64,000 nt of DNA, taken from Chryseobacterium sp. JV274. Its GTDB lineage: Bacteria; Bacteroidota; Bacteroidia; Flavobacteriales; Weeksellaceae. Location of the stretch: assembly GCF_903969135.1 (NCBI RefSeq), contig NZ_LR824569.1:1674001-1738000 (forward strand), in the 5' to 3' direction. Position 1 is the stretch's first letter. Each line of letters opens with the position of its first letter. The notes beneath the pieces were generated by a model. It searched no databases. It worked only from the letters and a program-made list of their open reading frames with translations, and was not told where the DNA came from. This document shows, one piece after another, positions 32,917 to 41,971 of the stretch. The position numbers and the translations under genes are program-made.

Positions 32917-34155
32917 TTACATCATTTCTCCTTCTGCTTTATTTTTATCCTTAAGCAGCCATGGAATGATAAAGTAAAAACCGATGGCAATAGCTGCAGC
33001 CAGCACCCCTGTTCCAATCCAAAGTACATTGAATCCTAATTTTTCAGCAATGAGTGTTCCTATATAAGGTGTAATAATGAATGCTATAGAAAATGACATC
33101 CCGTTCAATCCCATGTAAGCACCTTTATTATTCTCTCCTGAACGCAATGCTGTAATGGTTGACATAAAAGGAAGTGTCCATATTTCTCCTACACAAAGTA
33201 ATGTCATAGACAGCACAAGGGTAACCATACTATAATCGAAAGCCAGCATTGCATAGGAAACTCCACACAGGAAAGTCCCGATAAGCATGGTAAAAGCTAA
33301 AGTAAAATATTTTTCAGCAATCTGTACAAGACCCATCTCAAGCAATACAATCAGAAAACCACTGTATCCAAGAATATAGCCGATATTTTGCTGACTCATA
33401 TGTGCGGTATCTTTATAAAATATTGTCAGTGTACTGAACAACTGGAAGAAACATATTGAAAACAGCATACAGAATACACAGTATACCAAAAATTTACCAT
33501 CCCGGTACGGAGAATTCTCTTTTTTAATGACAATTGCTTCTTTTACCTTTTTCGCCTTTTGTTTGGCCAATCTTGCGCGGCCTTTAAAGAACCATATATA
33601 CATCAGCCCTGCCAGCAAAGCAGCCAGCGCATTACTGAAAAACAGAAATTCATAAGAAATAGCAGATAAAATACCTCCTAATGCAGGCCCGATAGAAAAC
33701 CCAAGATTTACAGCCATACGGTTCAGTGAAAAAGCCCTAGTGATATTTTCAGGTTTCGCATATTTGGTGATTGCCACCGAATTTGCCGGACGGAATGTTT
33801 CACTTACAATACTCTGAGCCAAAATAATCCCGGCCAGACCAGCTTCAGTTGTAAAAAGCGGAATTAAACAAAATAATGGAACACTGAGGAGTAAACTCAG
33901 ACTCTGTACCCTGTATTCGCCAATTTTATCTGTGATCATACCTCCCAGCCACGAACCAATTACCGAGCCTATTCCAAAAAAGCTCAGAACAATTCCTGAA
34001 TTTTCAATACTGAAATGTAAATGATTGGTCATATAAACTCCCAGAAACGGAAGTACCATAGAACCGGCCCTGTTGATGAGCATTACCAACGCCAGCATCC
34101 AACTCTCCTGCGAGAGTCCTTTGAAAGAACTCGTATAAACGTTAATTAATCTCAC
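32917..34155 (-). CDS. MFS transporter
   Basis: 412 residues with 12 hydrophobic helices. The conserved cytoplasmic loop between helices 2 and 3 reads GSWLGGMITDKIGEYRV near 67-83, with a counterpart in the second half less conserved. The MdtH/YfcA-like efflux group fits best. Substrate unknown. It is divergent from the AraC gene, which could regulate it; a small shared region of 246 bases separates them. Confidence 0.85.
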   Translation of the reverse strand: MRLINVYTSSFKGLSQESWMLALVMLINRAGSMVLPFLGVYMTNHLHFSIENSGIVLSFFGIGSVIGSWLGGMITDKIGEYRVQSLSLLLSVPLFCLIPLFTTEAGLAGIILAQSIVSETFRPANSVAITKYAKPENITRAFSLNRMAVNLGFSIGPALGGILSAISYEFLFFSNALAALLAGLMYIWFFKGRARLAKQKAKKVKEAIVIKKENSPYRDGKFLVYCVFCMLFSICFFQLFSTLTIFYKDTAHMSQQNIGYILGYSGFLIVLLEMGLVQIAEKYFTLAFTMLIGTFLCGVSYAMLAFDYSMVTLVLSMTLLCVGEIWTLPFMSTITALRSGENNKGAYMGLNGMSFSIAFIITPYIGTLIAEKLGFNVLWIGTGVLAAAIAIGFYFIIPWLLKDKNKAEGEMM

Positions 34156-34184
34156 AATAATATTTTGGGGAAAATTTGAAAGAG

Positions 34185-34192
34185 CAAAATTA
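34185..34192 (-). promoter_or_regulatory. -7 element of the MFS gene
   Basis: CAAAATTA on the plus strand reads TAATTTTG on the minus strand, about 30 bases before the start codon. Confidence 0.5.
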
Positions 34193-34401
34193 GATAAAAA
34201 TAACCCAAAAGCCTTTATTTAAAACCCTTTTTTATAAATAACATCCATAAAAACAGACTATCAGCTGTATCCTAAAAAAAGCTTTTTTTTTTACTATTTA
34301 AAACTAAAATTCATTTATAAAAACCGTAAATTGCAGTAACAACAGGGATTTTTAGACTAAAGTCACTTAAAAACACAATAAAAATTCAATCAATACTAAG
34401 A

Positions 34402-35280
34402 ATGGTAACCTACGAGAATTTACATGATACACTATCCTTTTACAGTATTGACTGCCGGCAATCTTACTATATTTCCTCCGGAAAACCCATTTTTGAATTT
34501 CCTAAAGCTCCTTTCAGAATGGATTATTATGCACTGTGCATCTGTACTGCCGGAGAAATCAATATTGAGATAGATCGTCAGAAATATAAAGTAGATGCAC
34601 ACAGTTTTCTTATGGCTGCTCCTTCTACAATTGTAAAATTTGGAAAAACCAGTGATGATTTTATCATGAAACTGCTGTTCTTCGACAAGAATTTTCTGAT
34701 TAAAAATATTTCCAATCCCTTTATCATTGAAAAAATGAATCTTTTCTCCAAAGGTTCTTACAGTGTTGTAAAAACCACTTCAAAAAATTCTTCATTACTC
34801 CAGAATCTTCTGGATGATCTTGAAAAAAAATCGAGAAAGCAGGGTAAATTTACAGAAGAGATTATCCGGACCATTATTTTTCACCTGCTGCTGGAAACGG
34901 CTGAGATCATGGAACAGGAAAATTCTTCAACTCCGGGAAAAGAGGATGGAAAAAAAGACCTTTATCTGAAATTCAGCAAACTTATCAGAGAAAATATCAG
35001 GCAGCAGCGAACAGTTCAGTTTTATGCGGATCAGCTGCATGTTTCCAATAAATATCTTATAGAAATCATTAAAAAAGCAAGTGGAAAAACACCTCATGAG
35101 GTTATTGATGAAACCTTGTTGAAAGAAGCTTACGTTATGCTTGGGAATCCGGATATTACTATTTCAGAGATAGCATTTGACCTTCAGTTTAATTCGGCAT
35201 CTGCGTTCGGACGCTTTTTCAAAAAGCATACTGCTCTCTCTCCTTCAGAGTACAGAAATAAAGAAAATATTCAGTCATGA
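34402..35280 (+). CDS. AraC-family transcriptional regulator
   Basis: 292 residues. Residues 15-170 form a cupin-like effector domain (ALCICTAGEINIEIDRQKYKVDAHSFLMAAPST); the AraC DNA-binding domain is at about 190-288, with KYLIEIIKKASGKTPHEVIDETLLKEA and ISEIAFDLQFNSASAFGRFFKKHTALSPSEYR. It is followed 89 bases later by the oleate hydratase gene on the same strand and faces the MFS gene, so both are candidate targets; a fatty-acid signal is possible but not shown by sequence. Confidence 0.92.
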   Translation: MVTYENLHDTLSFYSIDCRQSYYISSGKPIFEFPKAPFRMDYYALCICTAGEINIEIDRQKYKVDAHSFLMAAPSTIVKFGKTSDDFIMKLLFFDKNFLIKNISNPFIIEKMNLFSKGSYSVVKTTSKNSSLLQNLLDDLEKKSRKQGKFTEEIIRTIIFHLLLETAEIMEQENSSTPGKEDGKKDLYLKFSKLIRENIRQQRTVQFYADQLHVSNKYLIEIIKKASGKTPHEVIDETLLKEAYVMLGNPDITISEIAFDLQFNSASAFGRFFKKHTALSPSEYRNKENIQS

Positions 35281-35318
35281 GAATTTGGGGATAATAATTC
35301 TGAACTTGAGGATATATG

Positions 35319-35326
35319 TAGCTTTG
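35319..35326 (+). promoter_or_regulatory. -7 element of the oleate hydratase gene
   Basis: TAGCTTTG matches TAnnTTTG, 43 bases before the start codon. No well-spaced -33 TTG is present, consistent with a promoter needing an activator such as the adjacent AraC protein. A weaker TACCTTTA lies at 35337. Confidence 0.45.
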
Positions 35327-35369
35327 TGAATAGAGGTACCTTTATACTGTTAATTAAAAACAATAAAAG

Positions 35370-37310
35370 ATGAGTACGATCAATTCAAAATTCGACAACG
35401 TTTTAAATGCCTCTGACCAGTTTGGAAAAGTAAATCACGAACCGGATTCAAGTAAAGAAGTTCAGATTAACACTCCTGAAAAAACGATGCCTTTCTCCGA
35501 CCAGATTGGAAACTATCAACGTAATAAAGGAATTCCTTTACAGTCTTACGAAAACAGCAAAATCTATATTGTAGGAAGCGGAATTGCCGGTATGTCGGCT
35601 GCTTACTATTTCATCCGTGACGGACATGTTCCCGGCAAAAACATTATTTTCCTAGACCAGCTTAATGTTGAAGGTGGATCTCTGGATGGAGCCGGTAACG
35701 CAAAAGACGGCTATATCATCCGTGGCGGAAGGGAAATGGACATGACCTATGAAAATCTATGGGATATGTTTCAGGATGTTCCTGCTCTGGAATTGCCTGC
35801 ACCGTACAGTGTACTGGACGAATACCGTCTAATCAATGACAATGACCCGAATTATTCTAAAGCAAGATTAATTCATAACCAGGGACAGATCAAGGATTTC
35901 AGCAAATTCGGACTTGAGAAAAAGGATCAACTGGCCATTGTAAAACTACTGTTGAAGAAAAAAGAAGAACTTGATGATCTTACGATTGAAGATTATTTTG
36001 CAGAATCCTTTCTGAACAGTAACTTCTGGTTCTTCTGGCGCTCTATGTTTGCCTTTGAAAATTGGCACAGCTTACTGGAACTGAAACTGTATATGCACAG
36101 ATTTCTTCACGCGATTGACGGAATGAAAGACTTTTCATGTCTTGTGTTCCCTAAATACAACCAATATGACACTTACGTAACTCCACTGAAAAACTTTCTG
36201 GTAGAAAAAGGAGTACAAATCCAATTCAATACGCTGGTAAAAGATCTTGACATCCATATCAATACGGAAGGAAAAACAGTAGAAGGAATTATTACGGAAC
36301 AAAACGGAGAGGAAGTAAGAATACCGATCGGTAAAGATGATTATGTTATTGTGACCACCGGATCTATGACTGAAAGTACTTTCTACGGAGATAACAATAC
36401 CGTTCCTGAAGTTACAATAGACAGCAGCAGTGCAGGACAAAGCGCAGGATGGAAACTGTGGAAAAATCTCGCTGCGAAATCTGAAGTATTCGGGAAACCT
36501 GAAAAATTCTGCAGCCATATTGAAAAATCTTCCTGGGAATCTGCAACATTAACATGTCGCCCTTCTGCCTTCACAGAGAAATTAAAAGAGCTCTGTGTAA
36601 ATGACCCTTATTCCGGAAGAACTGCTACAGGAGGTATTATTACCATTACAGACTCCAATTGGGTAATGAGCTTTACCTGCAACAGACAGCCTCACTTCCC
36701 TACCCAGCCGGATGATATATTGGTGGTATGGGTATATGCCTTACTGATGGATAAAGAAGGTAATTATATCAAAAAAACAATGCCTCAATGTACCGGAAAC
36801 GAGATTCTTGCCGAACTATGTTACCACTTAGGAATGACAGACCAACTGGATAATGTCATAGAAAACACAATTGTTCGTACTGCATTCATGCCTTACATCA
36901 CTTCCATGTTTATGCCAAGAGCGCAGGGAGACCGTCCGAGAGTAGTTCCTGAAGGATGTACCAACTTAGGCCTTGTAGGGCAGTTTGTAGAGACCAATAA
37001 TGATGTGGTTTTCACTATGGAAAGTTCTGTAAGAACAGCAAGAATAGCCGTTTACAACCTTCTTAACCTTAACAAACAGGTTCCGGATATCAATCCGTTA
37101 CAGTATGATATCCGACATTTGTTAAAAGCTACTCAGGCTCTGAATGACTACAAACCTTTCTTAGGAGAAGGTGTCATAAGAAAAGTATTGAAAGGAACTT
37201 ATTTTGAACATATTCTGGTCAACCGTCCTGAAGAGAAAGAAGAACATGAATCTTTCATCATGGAACAGGTAGGTAGATTCCAGGAATGGGTAAAAGGCGT
37301 GAAGGGCTAA
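35370..37310 (+). CDS. ohyA: Oleate hydratase
   Basis: 646 residues, the same length as the structurally known Elizabethkingia meningoseptica enzyme. It adds water to the cis-9 double bond of oleate to give 10-hydroxystearate, using FAD in a structural role. Visible: FAD loop [13 protein letters not shown] from residue 69, [22 protein letters not shown] with Glu122 (GRE) and Tyr241 at LYMHRFLH, the two residues assigned catalytic roles in that enzyme, and [19 protein letters not shown] near 517-535. Function in the cell is thought to be detoxification of unsaturated fatty acids. Linked to an AraC regulator. Confidence 0.96.
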   Translation: MSTINSKFDNVLNASDQFGKVNHEPDSSKEVQINTPEKTMPFSDQIGNYQRNKGIPLQSYENSKIYIVGSGIAGMSAAYYFIRDGHVPGKNIIFLDQLNVEGGSLDGAGNAKDGYIIRGGREMDMTYENLWDMFQDVPALELPAPYSVLDEYRLINDNDPNYSKARLIHNQGQIKDFSKFGLEKKDQLAIVKLLLKKKEELDDLTIEDYFAESFLNSNFWFFWRSMFAFENWHSLLELKLYMHRFLHAIDGMKDFSCLVFPKYNQYDTYVTPLKNFLVEKGVQIQFNTLVKDLDIHINTEGKTVEGIITEQNGEEVRIPIGKDDYVIVTTGSMTESTFYGDNNTVPEVTIDSSSAGQSAGWKLWKNLAAKSEVFGKPEKFCSHIEKSSWESATLTCRPSAFTEKLKELCVNDPYSGRTATGGIITITDSNWVMSFTCNRQPHFPTQPDDILVVWVYALLMDKEGNYIKKTMPQCTGNEILAELCYHLGMTDQLDNVIENTIVRTAFMPYITSMFMPRAQGDRPRVVPEGCTNLGLVGQFVETNNDVVFTMESSVRTARIAVYNLLNLNKQVPDINPLQYDIRHLLKATQALNDYKPFLGEGVIRKVLKGTYFEHILVNRPEEKEEHESFIMEQVGRFQEWVKGVKG

Positions 37311-37337
37311 TATCTTAACACTTACACTACTTAAGAT

Positions 37338-37380
37338 AATAAAAAAGCAGGACTTAATCTAAGTCCTGCTTTTTTATTAT
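37338..37380. terminator. Bidirectional terminator
   Basis: ATAATAAAAAAGCAGGACTTA and TAAGTCCTGCTTTTTTATTAT form a perfect stem of about 20 bp between converging ohyA and glnS. Confidence 0.95.
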
Positions 37381-37393
37381 CTATTCCTTAAAA

Positions 37394-39067
37394 TTATTCA
37401 GGTTTAAAAGAATCTTTCAGTGTTACTGTACGGTTAAATACCATAGCTTCATCTGTAGAATCCTGATCTTTTGTAAAGTATCCTATTCTCTGGAACTGAA
37501 GAGGTTCACCAACAGCTACATCTTTCAGACTTGGCTCAGCGAAACCTTTCACGATAGCCATAGATTCAGGGTTGATAAAGTTCAGGAAATCAACATCTTT
37601 CTCAGCATCAGGCTGTTCCACAGTAAACAAGTGATTATAGATTCTTACTTCTACAGGAATCGCATGTTTTGCAGATACCCAGTGCAGAGTTCCTTTTACT
37701 TTTCTTAAACTTTCTTCTGTACCGCTTCCAGACTTACTCTTCTCATCATAAGTAGCATAGATGGTAGTGATTTCTCCATTTTCATCTTTCTCTACTCTTT
37801 CAGCTTTAATGATGTAAGCTGATTTCAAACGAACTTCTCCGCCTAATTTCAGTCTGAAGAATTTATTGTTAGCTTCTTCTTTGAAGTCTTCACGCTCAAT
37901 GTATAACTCTCTTGAGAAAGGAACTTCTCTTGTTCCCGCATTTTCCTGCTCAGGATTATTTTCAGTCTCTAACCATTCTTCTTTATCTTCAGGGTAGTTT
38001 TCGATCACTAATTTTACTGGATCTACAACGGCCATCACACGTTTCGCAACCTTATTCAGGTCTTCACGTACACAGAAGTCAAGCAACTGGATCTCGATAA
38101 GATTTTCTCTTTTCGCAACCCCTACTTTATCAATAAAGTTTCTGATGGAAGTTGGAGTAAATCCTTTTCTTCTCATTCCTGAAATGGTAGGCATTCTAGG
38201 GTCATCCCATCCGGTTACCGCTCCTTCCGCTACCAATCTCTGCAGCTTTCTTTTGGAAGTAATCATATAGGAAACGTTCATCCTTGCAAATTCTCTCTGC
38301 TTGTTTTTAACCCTTCCTTCTTCGTAAACCTGATCCAAATACCAGTTGTATAGCGGTCTGTGATTTTCGAACTCCAAAGAACAAAGTGAATGTGAAACTT
38401 GTTCAATATAATCAGATTCACCATGAGCCCAATCGTACATTGGATAAATTTTCCAGGCTGTACCTGTTCTGTGGTGAGGTTTATTCAAAATTCTGTACAT
38501 CACAGGGTCACGCATATTCATGTTTGGCGAAACCATGTCGATTTTTGCACGAAGAGACATTGAACCACTTTCAAATTCTCCGTTTTTCATCCTTTCGAAT
38601 AAATCTAACGATTCTTCAACAGGACGGTTTCTGTATGGAGATTCAATTCCTGGCTCTGCAGGATTTTTTCTTTGCTCAGTAATCACTTCAGATGCCTGCT
38701 CATCTACATAAGCTTTACCTTCTTTAATTAACTGAACTGCCCAATCGTAAAGCTGCTGGAAGTAATCGGATGCGTACAAAACTTTATCCCATTTGAAACC
38801 TAGCCATTCAACATCTTTCATAATAGAATCTACGAATTCCTGTTCTTCTTTTTCAGGGTTCGTATCGTCGAAACGAAGGTTTACGGGAGCGTTGTATTTT
38901 TCACCCAGGCCGAAGTTGATGCAGATCGCTTTTGTGTGCCCTACATGCAGATAACCATTCGGTTCAGGTGGAAAACGGAAACGAATCTGATCTTTTTTCA
39001 GACCGTTTGCCATATCATCTTCAATAATTTGCTCAATGAAATTGAGTGATTTTTTTTCTTCTTCCAT
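37394..39067 (-). CDS. glnS: Glutaminyl-tRNA synthetase
   Basis: 557 residues, class I synthetase of the usual length. RFPPEPNGYLHVGHTKAICINFG near 26-48 contains the HIGH motif (HVGH), and ITSKRKLQRLV near 270 the KMSKS-like motif (SKRKL). The C-terminal anticodon-binding beta barrels follow (RELYIEREDFKEEANNKFFRLKLGGEVRLK). It charges tRNA-Gln with glutamine in the cytoplasm. Single-gene unit with its own promoter. Confidence 0.97.
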   Translation of the reverse strand: MEEEKKSLNFIEQIIEDDMANGLKKDQIRFRFPPEPNGYLHVGHTKAICINFGLGEKYNAPVNLRFDDTNPEKEEQEFVDSIMKDVEWLGFKWDKVLYASDYFQQLYDWAVQLIKEGKAYVDEQASEVITEQRKNPAEPGIESPYRNRPVEESLDLFERMKNGEFESGSMSLRAKIDMVSPNMNMRDPVMYRILNKPHHRTGTAWKIYPMYDWAHGESDYIEQVSHSLCSLEFENHRPLYNWYLDQVYEEGRVKNKQREFARMNVSYMITSKRKLQRLVAEGAVTGWDDPRMPTISGMRRKGFTPTSIRNFIDKVGVAKRENLIEIQLLDFCVREDLNKVAKRVMAVVDPVKLVIENYPEDKEEWLETENNPEQENAGTREVPFSRELYIEREDFKEEANNKFFRLKLGGEVRLKSAYIIKAERVEKDENGEITTIYATYDEKSKSGSGTEESLRKVKGTLHWVSAKHAIPVEVRIYNHLFTVEQPDAEKDVDFLNFINPESMAIVKGFAEPSLKDVAVGEPLQFQRIGYFTKDQDSTDEAMVFNRTVTLKDSFKPE

Positions 39068-39103
39068 TAAAGTAGCTTTTATTTTTTAGCTAAAAAAGTT
39101 TTA

Positions 39104-39111
39104 CAAAGTTA
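39104..39111 (-). promoter_or_regulatory. -7 element of glnS
   Basis: CAAAGTTA on the plus strand reads TAACTTTG on the minus strand, about 36 bases upstream of the start. Confidence 0.55.
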
Positions 39112-39154
39112 CGGAAAAATAAGCTTTTGTAAAAGTGATAATTTAAAAGCCTTA

Positions 39155-39187
39155 TTGATTGTAATTCAATATTTTTCACTAACTTCG
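39155..39187 (+). promoter_or_regulatory. Promoter of the DUF900 gene
   Basis: TTG at 39155-39157, 22 bases, TAACTTCG at 39180-39187 (one mismatch in the TTTG part). Confidence 0.5.
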
Positions 39188-39222
39188 GGAGAACTAAAAC
39201 CATTTTAACCAACTTAACCATC

Positions 39223-40353
39223 ATGGCTGTTTATATCTTAAGCAACCGGAAAATTATCCGGCATAAAGGCGAAAGAGTGGACTCTTTTTCCAATGATGAA
39301 TATTCTATTCCCAATTTCAGGATCGCCAAATGTGATTTTGACAACTACAAAGAACCCACCGCTCAAGCCAAAAAGAAAAAAGACTATACCAACAGGAATA
39401 TCTTAAACTACAAGTTCTTTTCTGAGCCCGAAAAACAGGGTTATGAAGAAGTTTTGGATGTTCTGCTCAATGAAAAAGGGATTAAAAAATCCGCCCTTAC
39501 AGCCAATAATCTTGGCGGAACTCAAAGAATGTTCTATGAACTGTACAAAAACATGTCTTCCACTAAAGACCGAAGCGATGTACTGATATTCATCCACGGT
39601 TATCTGTATGATTTTGATGATGAATTAAAGGCTATTCTTGATCTTAAGAAAATATTCATTGATAACCCGGCATCTCCTGTAGAACATATTTTATTCGTAA
39701 GCTGGCCAGCCTCAGGAAGTATTATCCCGTTGAGTTATTTTGATGATAAAGCTTCCAGTATCAATTCCGGAACATCTCTGATGAGATTGTTTTATTTCTA
39801 CACCCAATTTTTAAAAGATATCTTTTCCAACCGGGATCTTGCGCCCTGCAATCAAAGAATTCATATTATGGCTCATTCTTTGGGGAACAGAGTACTTCAA
39901 AGCATGCTCTACAGCCTTAAAAGGGAGAATATACTTCGTGTTATTGATCAGGTTTTACTGTTGAATGCAGATGTAAGCTATAAGGTATTTGAAGATTCCG
40001 AAGATTCCTACAATAAGCTGCCATTACTGGCTAACCGGATTTCTATTTACCTGAACAGACAGGATGCTGTTTTGGGAATTTCTCAGTTTACAAAAAACAT
40101 TCTGACACCACGACTTGGCAAAAACGGACCAAGTGATCTTACCCATTACAAAGATATTGTTTCTATTATCGACTGTACGTTTGTAAAAGATGATATTTTG
40201 AACAGCTTTAAATATGAAGTGGGAAACCACTGGGGATACCTCTCCAGCTCGCAGGTACAGTCAGATATCTTTCAGAATTTAAATGGAATTGACAGAAATC
40301 TTATTACCAACCGATCCAAGGATAACGAAAACATTTTCACAATTATTTCTTAA
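39223..40353 (+). CDS. DUF900-type alpha/beta hydrolase
   Basis: 376 residues. An alpha/beta-hydrolase core starts at about 118: VLIFIHGYLYDFDDE, then ILFVSWPASGS and the nucleophile motif MAHSLGNRVLQSML with Ser219. No signal peptide, so it is probably cytoplasmic. Residues 1-110 have no similarity I can name. The DUF900 family has no fixed substrate. It stands alone before a long gene-poor stretch containing small peptide genes. Confidence 0.82.
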   Translation: MAVYILSNRKIIRHKGERVDSFSNDEYSIPNFRIAKCDFDNYKEPTAQAKKKKDYTNRNILNYKFFSEPEKQGYEEVLDVLLNEKGIKKSALTANNLGGTQRMFYELYKNMSSTKDRSDVLIFIHGYLYDFDDELKAILDLKKIFIDNPASPVEHILFVSWPASGSIIPLSYFDDKASSINSGTSLMRLFYFYTQFLKDIFSNRDLAPCNQRIHIMAHSLGNRVLQSMLYSLKRENILRVIDQVLLLNADVSYKVFEDSEDSYNKLPLLANRISIYLNRQDAVLGISQFTKNILTPRLGKNGPSDLTHYKDIVSIIDCTFVKDDILNSFKYEVGNHWGYLSSSQVQSDIFQNLNGIDRNLITNRSKDNENIFTIIS

Positions 40354-40416
40354 CAAATAGTTTAAATAATTCTTAAAAAATGAACACTACGTTAAAATTA
40401 GTTCAAATCCACAGTG

Positions 40417-40432
40417 TGGCATAAATATTGCT
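40417..40432 (+). promoter_or_regulatory. Sigma-54 (RpoN) promoter
   Basis: TGGCATAAATATTGCT fits the sigma-54 consensus TGGCAYRNNNNTTGCW at every defined position, with GG at -24 and GC at -12. Transcription would begin near 40443, 25 bases before the ATG of a 25-residue frame. The only such match noticed in the window. Confidence 0.72.
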
Positions 40433-40467
40433 AATTCAAACTATAGGGAATTATAATTTTTTTTATT

Positions 40468-40545
40468 ATGGAAAATATTAAAAAACAGTTTTCTTATATA
40501 TTAGACTATATTAAGAAGACCATCTTCGTAAAAGATGTCATTTAA
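40468..40545 (+). CDS. 25-residue amphipathic peptide behind a sigma-54 promoter
   Basis: An ATG-to-TAA frame of 25 residues beginning MENIKKQFSY and ending FVKDVI. Hydrophobic residues at 4, 8, 11, 12, 15, 19 and 20-21 alternate with Lys and Asp so that a helix would be amphipathic and basic. It starts 25 bases after the predicted transcription start of the RpoN-type promoter. No ribosome site is seen, normal for this phylum. No homologue is known to me. Expression of the frame is inferred; a regulatory RNA is an alternative. Confidence 0.45.
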   Translation: MENIKKQFSYILDYIKKTIFVKDVI

Positions 40546-40783
40546 CTGAATAACAACCTCTAAATCAACAAAATATTCGATCCAAAAATTACTCATCCTT
40601 GTAAAACAGACCGAAAAAACCAATAATTATTCCTCTTAATCTGATGCAGGAATATATTTTCATGTTTGAAATTTATTGAAACATTCCTTTGATATTGTTA
40701 AATATTGCTAAATAATTCCCCATTTGTTGTATAATTGAAAAAAGTTTTCGACATTTACTTATCAATCAAATAAAATTAATATC

Positions 40784-40951
40784 ATGAAAAATCTAAAGAA
40801 AATCAAAAGAGGAGAATTAAAAACAATCAAAGGAGGAAGACCGCCTCTTGGGTGCAACAGCTGGAACCCGGTTGCTATGTGCTGCAGATCATGGGGGCCT
40901 GACTACTGTGGTCAAACCACTTGCCCGGATTCACCTCCCCCATTATGCTAA
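40784..40951 (+). CDS. Double-glycine-leader, cysteine-rich peptide (bacteriocin-like)
   Basis: A 55-residue frame. Residues 1-18 (MKNLKKIKRGELKTIKGG) form a leader of the kind cleaved after Gly-Gly by C39-peptidase transporters; Flavobacteriia encode many such small peptides. The core of 37 residues has six cysteines at 24, 33, 34, 42, 47 and 55 and many Pro and Gly, with a PPPLC end, suggesting three disulfides or other modification. No transporter, modification or immunity gene is adjacent. It ends nine bases before the menC stop on the opposite strand. Confidence 0.72.
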   Translation: MKNLKKIKRGELKTIKGGRPPLGCNSWNPVAMCCRSWGPDYCGQTTCPDSPPPLC

Positions 40952-40960
40952 TTAACTTTT

Positions 40961-41971
40961 CTAAGTTATACTTTTGAACCATAACAGCTCATTTCTGAGT
41001 TCTAAATCGGATTCAAAATTATTTACAAATAAAGCTCCAGTGCCTAAACCTTGAGGCATTGGATTTTTTTTGATAAATGTATACTGAGCAATGGCATTCA
41101 ATCCGATATTACTCTCCAAAGCTGAAGTAATCCACCAGCCGATATTTTGATTTTCTGCAAGAGAAATCCATTCATCCGAACCGGAAAAACCTCCTACCAA
41201 TGCAGGTTTCAGAATAATATATTGTGGTTGTATTTTTTCTAAAAGTTTTTTCTTTTCTTTAGGATCAATAATTCCGATCAGTTCTTCATCTAATGCAATC
41301 GGAGTAGGTGTTTTAGCACATAATTCTGCCATATCATTCCAGTTTCCTGCTTTAATTGGCTGTTCAATAGAATGGATATGAAGATCTGCAAGCTGCTGTA
41401 AAACTGTAACCGCTTCTTCTGTGCTGAATCCCCCGTTTGCATCCACACGAATCTCCAGCTGATCTTTGGAAAATTTGTCTCTTAACTTCTGAAGAATAAT
41501 ATGTTCAGATTTCCAATTGACCCCGATTTTTAATTTAATACAATGAAATCCTTTTTCAAGTTTATCCTGAATCTGTTCTTCCATATACCCTACTCCTCCC
41601 ATCCATATCAGGCCATTGATGGTAATAGCAGATTTACCTTCCGTAAACTCACTTGGAAAATAAAGGCTGTCTCCATATTTCAAATTCTGAACCGCTTGCT
41701 CGTAACCAAACCAAATGGAAGGAAACTCTTTCAGTTCTTCTTTTAAAAATGCTCCATCCTGATTGATATTTTCACAAAGCCATTTCAGCTTTTCTTCATA
41801 ACCGGGCCTGTCATCAAAACTCAGGCCTCTGAAAATAGCACATTCACCAACACCTTTTCTTCCGTCTTCCGAAATAGTGAGGATAAAGGTTTCCTTATCA
41901 AGCAAAACGCCGCGAGATGTTCCACTCGGGCGTTTGAATTGTAATAAATATTTTAAATAAATTGCTTCCAT
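40961..41971 (-). CDS. menC: o-Succinylbenzoate synthase
   Basis: 336 residues, enolase superfamily. Residues fitting the metal and acid-base sites: the Lys pair in CIKLKIGVNW (about 143-152), Asp in EIRVDANGGFS (about 172-182), Glu in HSIEQPIKAG, Asp/Glu in IALDEELIG and the Lys in YIILKPALVGG. This pattern fits OSBS, which dehydrates SHCHC to o-succinylbenzoate in menaquinone synthesis. The ATG overlaps the fbp stop by one base (41971), so it is coupled to fbp, which is unusual company. Menaquinone genes menF and the MenI-like thioesterase lie 28 kb away. Confidence 0.88.
   Translation of the reverse strand: MEAIYLKYLLQFKRPSGTSRGVLLDKETFILTISEDGRKGVGECAIFRGLSFDDRPGYEEKLKWLCENINQDGAFLKEELKEFPSIWFGYEQAVQNLKYGDSLYFPSEFTEGKSAITINGLIWMGGVGYMEEQIQDKLEKGFHCIKLKIGVNWKSEHIILQKLRDKFSKDQLEIRVDANGGFSTEEAVTVLQQLADLHIHSIEQPIKAGNWNDMAELCAKTPTPIALDEELIGIIDPKEKKKLLEKIQPQYIILKPALVGGFSGSDEWISLAENQNIGWWITSALESNIGLNAIAQYTFIKKNPMPQGLGTGALFVNNFESDLELRNELLWFKSIT

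Noticed and set aside
40695-40710. Second sigma-54 site before the bacteriocin-like gene
   Set aside because: It shares TAAATATTGCT with the good site but lacks the essential GG at -24.
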